Made by a program: the position numbers and the translations under genes | Notes under the pieces: model-generated | Databases searched by the model: none | The model's input: the letters and a program-made list of their open reading frames with translations, nothing else | What the model was told of the DNA's origin: nothing | Assembly (NCBI RefSeq): GCF_014905175.1 | Contig: NC_057790.1 | Coordinates: forward strand, 12,550,469 to 12,614,468 | Direction: 5' to 3' | Length of the DNA: 64,000 nucleotides | Source: Aphidius gifuensis | Taxonomy: Eukaryota; Arthropoda; Insecta; Hymenoptera; Braconidae | Shown: piece by piece, positions 11,060 to 19,666 of the stretch | How positions within the stretch are numbered: position 1 is the first letter of the stretch | Layout of the letters: each line of letters begins with the position of its first letter

Positions 11060-11180
11060 ATAGGTTAAAACAAATCAATTACAAAGAATAATAAGAACTG
11101 GGGCGCTATTCTTGGTCCCGTATTGCGGGAGTTATTGCGAGTCTCGCAATAACGATTCGCCGATAAGAAATATTATTCGC

Positions 11181-11303
11181 GATAGAAAAACATGAAGGCG
11201 CTTTTTGCTGCTTTCATGTAAATTTTACCCTATTTTTGCATTTGCATACCACAATGGCAGCTTCACATGAAAGCAACAACAAGCGCCTTCATGTTTTTCT
11301 ATC
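11181..11303. mobile_element. Small hairpin MITE
   Basis: GATAGAAAAACATGAAGGCG at 11181 is repeated inverted at 11303, enclosing a second pair (GCTTTCATGT / ACATGAAAGC). Confidence 0.65.
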
Positions 11304-11969
11304 TTAAGATAAAAAATATTTTTTGTATGGGGTAGTCTAAAATAGACAAGCTTTATTTTGATGATCAGGACGTATGATATGTTGTTATTTTTTATTGTAA
11401 ACGATCAAAAGACACTACAAAAAGATATGATATCAAACAAAAAACAAAAATAAATTTTTGTACAAAAAGAAGAGTCAAGTATTCGAAATTGTTATTATTT
11501 TTTTTTTTAAACATACAAAAAAAGAGAATATCAAAAAAGTCAAGTACAAAAGTACTAATTTCTTTAAAAATCATTGACCCATATGAATGGTCTTAACTTT
11601 TGACAAAATTTTATACTTGACCCCGCCCGGTTCTTCCCAAATCAAATTTCGAGTCTTTCACACAAATGTAGACTCATCAGCGTTGCCAACTCTAAAAACA
11701 GCAATATGGTATGAAGGAGGGGAAAATATGGTAAAATGGATACCATTATGGTAAAAAAGGAAATTTTAAATTTTTTATTGAAATAAATTAAATGAAACCA
11801 TGCAATTAATTTTTTTTTTTTATTATTTATTTATTTATTCATATTTACTTATTTTTATTAATATAATTATTTATTAATAATGACATTTTTCATATTAATT
11901 TTTTTTAATTTTTATCATATGAATTTTAGTACTCTTTAATGTAAAGTATATTTTTAATTAAAAAACAAT

Positions 11970-12724
11970 GGGTGCATTCCTTTAATAAAAAATTTTTTTT
12001 CGTTTTGCAATTTCGCCCTGTAATATACCGGCCAAAATTTTATAGGAAAAAGCTGTTTCGTGTAGTGGCAGTACTGGCACATGACATTATTTTTTTTGGC
12101 TTCCAATTATTAGATGGGGTGCATTCCTTTAATAAAAAATTTTTTTTCGTTTTGCAATTTCGCCCTGTAATACCGGCCAAAATTTTATAGGAAAAAGCTG
12201 TTTCGTGTAGTGGCAGTACTGGCACATGACATTATTTTTTTTGGCTTCCAATTATTAGATGGATAACTGTTCAATGTTTATATCAAACTGAAATAAATAG
12301 AAAATTGACTTGTTGTGATTGTTTGTTAGTGTCACATAGCTCATACCACACATTATCGTAAACTGTAAAGGCTGGAATATTGCATAGAGAAATTTATAAC
12401 TTTTGTCGTTTTTTCTGTTTCTAGTTTTTAGTCGGTATTACAGGGCGAAATTGCAAAACGAAAAAAAATTTTTTATTAAAGGAATGCACCCATTGATAAC
12501 TGTTCAATGTTTATATCAAACTGGAATAAATAGAAAATTGACTTGTTGTGATTGTTTGTTATTGTCACATAGCTCATACCACACATTATCGTAAACTGTA
12601 AAGGCTGGAATATTGCATAGAGAAATTTATAACTTTTGTCGTTTTTTCTGTTTCTAGTTTTTAGTCGGTATTACAGGGCGAAATTGCAAAACGAAAAAAA
12701 ATTTTTTATTAAAGGAATGCACGC
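11970..12724. mobile_element. GGGTGCATTCC element with both halves duplicated
   Basis: Ends GGGTGCATTCCTTTAATAAA and its inverse, with TTCGTTTTGCAATTTCGCCC further in. The left half occurs twice in a row (from 11970 and 12117) and the right half occurs twice in a row (about 12262-12490 and 12493-12724). A simple copy lies at 36130-36504. Confidence 0.85.
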
Positions 12725-12761
12725 AATATATATTGTTTAATTTTTTTTTTAATTAAAATAT

Positions 12762-13043
12762 TTAGTTTGTATCAAACGAAACTCCCGATAACTCATCATC
12801 ATCATCATTAATATAATTTTCTTTTTCTTTAACATTTGGTTTATCATATAAAGTACTTGTAGTCATACGTGAAAGCATTTCTTTGGATGGCTTAAATTTA
12901 ATGCAATTTCAATTGGAAATAACATGTTGACTAGCTAATAATATTCCACGCATTGTTGGTACAGCTAATTTATTTCTTATTTTTGTTTTAGCCAAGTTAA
13001 TTTTACTGAAAGTTCTCTCACTATCAGCATTACAACTAAATTA
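12762..13043 (-). pseudogene. hAT transposase C-terminal dimerisation region, broken
   Basis: On the minus strand it reads CNADSERTFSKINLAKTKIR then NKLAVPTMRGILLASQHV, a stop, then NCIKFKPSKEMLSRM and an acidic end at a TAA. N(A)xSERxFSxxxxxKTKxRNxLxxxxxxxLL is the conserved hAT dimerisation block. The catalytic RNase H-like part is missing, so it is not active. Confidence 0.88.
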
Positions 13044-13524
13044 TGGTATATGGTAAAGTCGTTATGGTATATGGTATGGAAGATCGAAATATGGTAAACA
13101 TACCATAATTATGGTATGGTTGGCAACGCTGAGACTCATCAATAAGAAGTGAAAAGTAGAAGCACTTCATCTGTATCAAATTGATTAATACGAATATGAA
13201 ACATAATACGTATGTAATACTGAACTGTCATACTCGTGAAAATATTTCGCCGCGATTACTTTGTATTTCTCCATGATTAGTCTGAATTTATTTAAAATTA
13301 ACCCATACTGAGAAATGTGTGAAAAAATGTTTTCAAATTTTTCTGAAATCGTTGGTGAGTAGAGATGTGAGTCGATACGGTACTAAATACCGTATTAATA
13401 TCGAGCGCCAAATACGATACAGATACCGAAATACCGATGTTCCCATGTAAAAATCACTGAAATATAATAAAACTGGAAGGTGAACTCCTATGCCTAGCCA
13501 ATGCACGGAGTGTCGCTAGAGATA

Positions 13525-14004
13525 CACTCAGAGAAGGATAAGTTAACAGTTAACATACCAATATGTTTACATTAAACATACAAAAGTTTAATGTTAAGAT
13601 ATATATATTAACAATAAACATAGATATCTTAACTGTTAACATACGCATGTTTATAGTTAACATACGTATCTTTACGCGGCCAAATATTTTGATGCGCCAG
13701 TCTACTTCTTGTCATCTTTTTTTTTTTGACATTATATTGTGATACTATTCTAATTGTAATATAATATAATATGTACTCGTGTTGTCATAAATTTATTTAA
13801 ATTTAGTTTTTTTGTAAATTCATTCTTAATTTTACATTCAATTTTCATATTTACATACGTAAATGTCTTCAACGTAAGATACGTATGTTTAATGTTAATA
13901 TATATATCTTTGATGTAAACTTATCAGCCACCACCCATTTTAACATGGCATATGTTAACATTAAACAGGATATGTTAACTGTTGACATATCCTTCTCTGT
14001 GTGT
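13525..14004. mobile_element. MITE with CAGAGAAGGATA ends
   Basis: CACTCAGAGAAGGATA at the left and TATCCTTCTCTGTGTG at the right. The interior repeats GTTAACAT-type words. Confidence 0.7.
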
Positions 14005-14016
14005 AGCAATATATTG

Positions 14017-14216
14017 GGGAGCGTTCGATAGCTGGCCGAGGGCCTCGGCCTGGGCCAACGGAAAGACAACTTGATAAATCAAAAACTCACTATGAGAAAA
14101 TCCCATGTAAATATTTGAAATTATAATGTAGCAGTGCTGACACTACGAACATATAAAATAAACCATGATAAAAAATTGGCCGGATTTTTGGCCTCGGCCA
14201 GCTATTGAACGCTGCC
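14017..14216. mobile_element. PIF/Harbinger-like MITE, 200 bp
   Basis: Ends GGGAGCGTTCGATAGCTGGC and its inverse (GCTATTGAACGCTGCC), flanked by TTG at 14014-14016 and 14217-14219. GGGNGCGTTC ends with a 3-bp duplication fit PIF/Harbinger. Confidence 0.75.
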
Positions 14217-14582
14217 TTGGATGGCTTTCCCTCTAACTCACGCATGCGCACATTAAATCTCGTACAGTCAACGTCAAAACAAACTAGTACTACACGATAT
14301 AAAAGTTACATTATATTTCAGTGCAGTCTCAACCAACTTTAGTTGACGTGACTGTACCGACAAGGACAAAAGCCCATCCATTGAATCTCTCTCTCGGCGA
14401 CGCTAAGTTCGGCTTCCAGTTTTATTATATTTCAGTGGTAAAAATACGGTATCTGTCATTGTATTAATACCGAAAAAAAAAATACCGGTATTTTTACATC
14501 TCTATTGGTGAGTGGCAAAAAAATGACGTCAGTAAAATAGTTCAAAAAGTAAAATGTAGGGGCGCTTTTAATGTATAATGCA

Positions 14583-14725
14583 TAGAGTAAGTATAAGCAG
14601 AGTGCGGCCATAGATGATTTTTATCTCGGAAGTGACGAAACCCTCATATACCCACTCCATACGGCGAGCACAAAATGTCGGACTAATGGGACCGCTGTGG
14701 CCGCACTCTGCTTATACCCACTCTA
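14583..14725. mobile_element. MITE, 143 bp, 8-bp duplication
   Basis: Ends TAGAGTAAGTATAAGCAGAG and CTCTGCTTATACCCACTCTA with a perfect duplication ATAATGCA at 14575-14582 and 14726-14733. A relative lies at 34441-34575. Confidence 0.88.
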
Positions 14726-14878
14726 ATAATGCATAGAGTGGGTATAAGCTTCTCCCCCTTCTAATAATGCATATAGCATGGTAAATGAAACTAAAGATTG
14801 CTAAAGATGCACATATGTATGTTTGTATGAATAGATATCCGTTGTCAATATTAGGTGTGTTCGTTCACTTTTCACACC

Positions 14879-15169
14879 GAGCGTATGCACGGAGCGTATG
14901 CAAGGAAGCGCTAGCGTTTTGCGGTCATTTGAAGAAACTTTAGCAACTAAAATTTACTATTTATTTATTGCTATTCGTTTTTTCCAGTTCTTTCGCTCTC
15001 TTTCATTATTATTAATTGGTAATTTGTTCTTGCGTCTGAGAAAAAATTATTAAATTAACAAAATAAACACAATGACTAGAAATAACGAATGTTTTAGTAA
15101 ATTTTAGTTACTAAAGTTTCTTCAAATGACCGCAAAACTCTTTGCATACGCTTCCGTGCATACGCTCGG
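14879..15169. mobile_element. MITE with GAGCGTATGCACGG ends
   Basis: GAGCGTATGCACGGAGCG and TTTTGCGGTCATTTGAAGAA at the left are matched inverted at the right (CTTCCGTGCATACGCTC). Confidence 0.7.
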
Positions 15170-15582
15170 TAATAATATTGAACGCATACTATATAAACGA
15201 TTATAAAAGTGTGTAGGCTTGAAACTTTATTTGGGAAGAACCGGGCGGGGTCAAGTATAAAATTTTGTCAAAAGTTAAGACCATTCATATGGGTCAATGA
15301 TTTTTAAAGAAATTAGTACTTTTGTACTTGACTTTTTTGATATTCTCTTTTTTTGTATGTTTAAAAAAAAAAATAATAACAATTTCGAATACTTGACTCT
15401 CCTTTTTGTACAAAAATTTATTTTTGTTTTTTGTTTGATTAATTGTTACATAACGCAAAGCATAATGATGTTTATTTTTTTTGAAAAAAATAAAAATTCG
15501 AAGACACTTTTTTCCAAAAAAGTTGATATACCTGAGGTACTTGTCCTACAAAACTCCCGTGATCTTTTCATCAAATTAATAA

Positions 15583-15720
15583 ATGTGGGGAAATGGGTGG
15601 AAAAATTTCTCCTCGTCGCTAATTTCGGAAGAATTTCTCTGTAGTAAAACTTTTTTTTACACGTTTCTCCGCGTTTTTTTATCGCGGAGAAATATTTCCG
15701 AACGTTTCTCCACCCAAGTT
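15583..15720. repeat. Palindromic repeat of TTTCTCCG words
   Basis: TGGGTGGAAAAATTTCTCC is matched inverted by GTTTCTCCACCCA. The word style resembles the interiors of the CCCTGGT elements, but CCCTGG ends are absent. Confidence 0.5.
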
Positions 15721-15784
15721 GATTCGGAATATGCCGTTTTCGAGGCTGAACGCATGCATCGAAAATCGAGGTTTCGATACATGA

Positions 15785-15888
15785 ATGGCAAAAATTTTTT
15801 TTATATAGATTTTACATACAAAAGCTTCACAAGCGCTGTGAGTGGTGAAAAAAAGCCCTAAATTGTAATGCCCTGTGAATTGGTCTGC
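15785..15888. mobile_element. MITE of the AGGGCTTTTTT family, partial
   Basis: The right half only: the core TATATAGATTTTACATACAA, then GTGAATTGGTCTGC. The family is described at 49444-49608. Confidence 0.75.
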
Positions 15889-15896
15889 AGAAGCTT

Positions 15897-15955
15897 ATGC
15901 TAAAAGCTAATACACAATGTGACGTCACAGATTACCCTCCTCATAAAACTTCAAG
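15897..15955 (+). repeat. Dispersed repeat carrying TGACGTCA
   Basis: AATACACAATGTGACGTCAC and ATTACCCTCCTCATAAAAC recur inverted at about 21957-22003. Confidence 0.6.
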
Positions 15956-16011
15956 AGAATAAATAATAAATAAATTCGTCAACGTGTGAGAAAAAATATA
16001 TTATTATTAAA

Positions 16012-16830
16012 ACTTTACAAAAAGATGTGATATCATAACAAAAAAAAAAACCTAGTTTTTTTTACAAAAAGAAGCGTCAAGTATTCGAAATCGTTTAGCT
16101 ATTTTATTTTTTTAATACAAAAAGATGTGGTACCAAAATAAGTCAAGAATTAAATATATTTTCAATGCATATAATTAAGTCTTAACTGTTGACAAAATTT
16201 TAAACTTGACCCCACCTTTTTTTCCCAATTATCTAATTAACAGGAAAGACATCTAGATACCTCACTTCAGCATATTACTTTTTCTCATCAATTTTAATTG
16301 TAATCAATGAATTTGTTATTGACTGATTATCAATGTAATTTATCATCAAGTAAATTTGTAATTTATAGGCATTTTTTATTTTTCAATTTATAATTATTAT
16401 TTTATAGTGTTTTTTGAAAAAAAAAAAAAAAAAAAAAGTAACAAAAAAGAAAAAATATATATTAGTCAACAAATAATCTAACTAATTTTTAATATGTATA
16501 ATTTTTACAAATTGTTTATCAGCTACTAGTAACCTGTTAATGGAGTTATCTGTTGGAACTGTCAATAAATAAGTAAATAAATAAATAAATGAATAAATAA
16601 ATGTAAATTTCATATTTATATATGTATAATATACATTGAACCAGGTAGGGTCAAGTTTAAAATTTTGTCAACAGTTAAGACTTAATTATATGCATTGAAA
16701 GTATATTTAATTCTTGACTTTTTTTGGTACCACATCTTTTTGTATTAAAAAAATAAAATAGCTAAACGATTTCGAATACTTGACGCTTCTTTTTGTAAAA
16801 AAAACTAGGTTTTTTTTTTTGTTATGATTG
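16012..16830. mobile_element. Inverted-repeat element related to the 11390-15442 family
   Basis: ACTTTACAAAAAGATGTGAT and AAGCGTCAAGTATTCGAAAT at the left are matched inverted at 16645-16825. The interior is AT-rich and noncoding. Confidence 0.75.
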
Positions 16831-17059
16831 TATTTATTCTCACAAAAAAGCTAGATGACATTGACATATGTTTTTATTTGTTTACAACAACAGGTTGTTT
16901 GGCGTCAGGTAAGGCTAGGTATGGGTTCTTTACATTATTTACGTAAATTACATGTAATGTAAATAACTCGAAAAAATGCCCATTTACCCAACACTGATCG
17001 CAGCCAATGGGACATGTTTTATTTCTTCGTGCAAGAACTTGCATGAGATTTTTGCACCC

Positions 17060-17222
17060 GCACCCGTATTCACAGGGCAAATTTTATACAATTTAGGGCT
17101 TCTTTTTGCCACTGATGGCGCTTGTTAAATTTTTTTTATATAGAATTCACATACAAAGGCTCACAAGCGCCGCCAGTGGAGGAAAAAAGCCCTAAATTGT
17201 AATGCCCTGTGAATACGGGTGC
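17060..17222. mobile_element. AGGGCTTTTTT-family MITE, CACCCGTATTC ends
   Basis: Complete copy with GCACCCGTATTCACAGGGC and its inverse; core TATAGAATTCACATACAAAG. Confidence 0.85.
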
Positions 17223-17502
17223 CGTATTCAGAGGATGTTCTCATTAGGGCTTTTTTTCCGATGGCGGCGCTTGTGAACTTTTTATATAGATTTTACATGG
17301 AAAAGCTTCACAAGCGCCACCATCGGAAGCCTAATGAAACATCTCCCATATTGAGGATGTTCTTATTAGGGCGTTTTTTTTCCGATGGTGGCGCTTGTGA
17401 AGCTTTTCCATGTAAAATCTATATAAAAAGTTCACAAGCGCCGCCATCGGAAAAAAAAGCCCTAATGAGAACATCCTCTGAACATCCTCTGAATACGGGT
17501 GC
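17223..17502. mobile_element. Mirror-image double MITE of the AGGGCTTTTTT family
   Basis: Two copies with CGTATTCAGAGGATGTTC-type ends stand head to head, making a larger palindrome centred near 17340-17360. Confidence 0.75.
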
Positions 17503-17503
17503 C

Positions 17504-17667
17504 GCACCCGTATTCTCAGGGCAAATTTTATACAATTTAGGGCTTCTTTTTGCCACTGATGGCGCTTATAAAATTTTTTTTATATAGATTTTACATATAA
17601 AAGCTCCACAAGCGCCACCGGTGGATGAAAAAAGCCCTAAATTGTAATGCCCTGTGAATACGGGTGC
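17504..17667. mobile_element. AGGGCTTTTTT-family MITE, CACCCGTATTC ends
   Basis: Complete copy, GCACCCGTATTCTCAGGGC to GTGAATACGGGTGC. Confidence 0.85.
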
Positions 17668-18299
17668 TGAATACGGGTGCTGTAGCGTAGAGACACCGCT
17701 TTAGTGCACGATGTAGTGTGTATCCACGCACACACATCATACGCTACTGCAGAACTTGATTTTTTCATGTACGTATCTCATGATGAAGACAAGTCCTCTA
17801 GTCTTCATGACGTGCCTTAAAAAATTTTAGCAAATTTTAGGAACGGGAATAAAAAATAGCGTTATTGCTTTACGAGGCACGAGCCCTTCAAGGCATGAAT
17901 ATGAGATCGAATGGAGATAACATAAAAGATAATAATAATGTTTTTATAAATCAATAAATAAATAACATACGCTTATACTAATATTTAAATTTGACACTGG
18001 CGTAAGCCAATAAGTTTTTATTTTATTGCTTCTAAATATAAACTATTAATTAATAAAACAAAAAATATTTATATATGAATAATTCAAAAATTCAAATAAT
18101 CGAAATGATCTATCAACACAAAAACATATATCAACTTAATTTTTAATTTTTCCAGGGGTGTTTTAAAAAATATTACGTTATGTTACAGTTTGTAGTATTA
18201 TACCGACGTGACTTGGTAAGTTTGTAGTTGACCCCTTCCCGCCTCTCGTCTTTTTATTGCCATTAAATATACAACCCACGTCTCGTTAATGAAAATATC
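17668..18299. other. No gene recognised
   Basis: Contains a short inverted pair (GTAGCGTA / TACGCTAC at about 17683 and 17748) and AT-rich DNA leading to the MKP3 promoter region. Confidence 0.4.
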
Positions 18300-18460
18300 T
18301 TTGGTCAATGAACTGACGTCATTCTTTCTGCTTATTGGGTTATTAGTGTGTCATGTGACACATCGACCAATAGCAACAAGCTTGGTATTCTCCGTGCTTG
18401 TCGAACATGCCGCCATTTTTCCATTCTCGACGAAAAGACGCTCGAGGTAAGGTGTGGCTG
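18300..18460 (+). promoter_or_regulatory. Candidate MKP3 promoter and first noncoding exon
   Basis: A locally less AT-rich block with TGACGTCA (18314-18321, a CRE/ATF motif), an inverted CCAAT (ATTGG, 18334-18338) and CCAAT (18367-18371). A strong donor-like GAG then GTAAGG follows at about 18449. About 1.2 kb upstream of the MKP3 start codon, it is a plausible transcription start and 5'-UTR exon (inference; no transcript seen). Confidence 0.4.
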
Positions 18461-19666
18461 CAGTCAGCTCTCCGGGTCTGTCAGTAATATTTTTTTTTTT
18501 TGTTGTTTTTTTTGTTCCATCATTTTTTTCCGGGATCGACGTAATATAATTGATAGCCGAATATTTCGTTAAAAAAGAAAAAAAAAATTAATCTAGTATT
18601 TTTTTGTTTTTATCCCTTAATGTGATTGCTTTTTTCTTTTTTCGTATCCATGTCTGTTTGACATTTGAGTGATTAATATTTCTACTTCAATATTTACATA
18701 CTTTACTCTGTTTCCTTTTCCGTTTTCTATTTTCTGTGAGTTAAAACCCGTCAGTAATATAACGCTTTTTTTTTTTTTTGTTTATTAAATATGTGTGCTA
18801 CTACTATTATTTAAAATGGACGTTTTTTTTAAGAGATAAATTGCTGTGAGTTATCAGTGACAGTGTTATAAATTTTGAAGGAAAGAAAAAAATATCCGTT
18901 TTGACGGCATACGGACAAAAGATATTTTATTTTTTGTTAATACCGTGAAAAAAATATTGTAAAGGAAACGAAAATTTATTTCCTTGTATTCGCCTTTTTT
19001 CTTGTGTAAAGCATAATATAGAGGGCGGTCCACTGAACGCCGCACAGCATCCCTCCATGAAGGATCATCTTTAAAGTTGTTGAGACAAGGAAAAAAGTGA
19101 GAGAGATAACTATTTCGAGTGGCGAGGACGCGGCCACTTTTCAACCGGAAAAGGGTTCGAGGCATGATGAGCCATGATAATGACGTACCCGGATGTCAAA
19201 TTATATTTTTCATCAACTGATTTTATCAATTTATCAAGTTTAATAAATATCCGGACATTATTACATTATCATCATTTTTTTTCAACTATTCACAATCACC
19301 GTATTGTTTGAATATAAACATTTATTGTTTGGGAATTTTTTTTTGATATCTTGATTTCTATTTTCGCCTGGGTTATGGTTGTTTATTTTCATTACCAGTA
19401 AAATTAAGCACACAGAAGTTTAAAAACCCTCATATTTAAAAAAGAAAAAATTATTATAATTACATATCTTATAATAATCAATTTTAGTGCTATCTTCAAA
19501 TCTATTTTTATTATGTGTCATTAATTAATTGTTTTCATACAAAAAAAAAAAAAAAAAAAAAAAAATGAAAAATATTCAAGTGACACAAACGAATACATAT
19601 CTTAGTTCGAATTTATTTAAATCTTATACTTAACAATCCGATTTTTAAGTTAAAAAAAAAATAACT
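18461..19666 (+). other. Probable 5'-UTR and intron region of MKP3
   Basis: Mostly poly-T/A-rich DNA with an island of ordinary composition at 19020-19200. A minus-strand frame at 18866-19165 has no recognisable domain and is not called. Confidence 0.35.

Larger units (their letters stand above)
10196..11108 (+). pseudogene. METTL3 (m6A methyltransferase) pseudogene with two inserted elements
   Basis: Three blocks read continuously once the insertions are removed: MELPYGTMSDDEMQQLGIP (to 10269), ALQEKGLLFLWVIGRATEFG and RECLQLWGYDRVDEII (10837-10949), then VKTNQLQRIIRTG (to about 11108). This is the METTL3 catalytic region just after its DPPW motif. The codon after DEII is TAG where METTL3 has tryptophan (TGG), a single-base nonsense change. 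The rest of the gene is absent. METTL3 is the catalytic subunit of the nuclear mRNA m6A writer; this copy is dead. Confidence 0.88.
11678..13131 (-). mobile_element. hAT element, internally deleted, 1,454 bp
   Basis: Ends CAGCGTTGCCAAC and GTTGGCAACGCTG with a perfect 8-bp duplication AGACTCAT at 11670-11677 and 13132-13139. It keeps the 3' end of a hAT transposase gene at 12762-13043 and carries a nested element at 11970-12724. Confidence 0.92.
13455..14437. mobile_element. Inverted-repeat MITE nested in the hAT-like element
   Basis: CACTGAAATATAATAAAACT followed by GGAAG at 13455 is matched inverted at 14437. It encloses a second inverted pair (13525-14004). Confidence 0.75.
13360..14504. 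mobile_element. hAT-like non-autonomous element, 1,145 bp
   Basis: Ends TAGAGATGTGAG and TTTTTACATCTCTA with a perfect 8-bp duplication TTGGTGAG at 13352-13359 and 14505-14512. Subterminal DNA is rich in ATACCGTATTT words. Three further elements are nested inside. Confidence 0.92.
11390..15442. mobile_element. Long-inverted-repeat element holding nested insertions
   Basis: Arms of roughly 250 bp at about 11430-11669 and 15195-15442 are inverted copies that include ACCGGGCGGGGTCAAGTATA and TCAAAAGTTAAGACCATTCA. The interior has been filled by two hAT-like elements and several MITEs. Related arms occur at 16012-16830 and 32654-32930. No transposase belonging to this family is visible. Confidence 0.75.

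Noticed and set aside
15297..15644. 115-residue open frame at the right arm of the long-inverted-repeat element
   Set aside because: Its first half also occurs in the other arm at 11392-11574; low-complexity, with no domain.
18866..19165. Minus-strand 99-residue open frame upstream of MKP3
   Set aside because: No recognisable domain, and it lies in the likely 5'-UTR region of MKP3 on the opposite strand.
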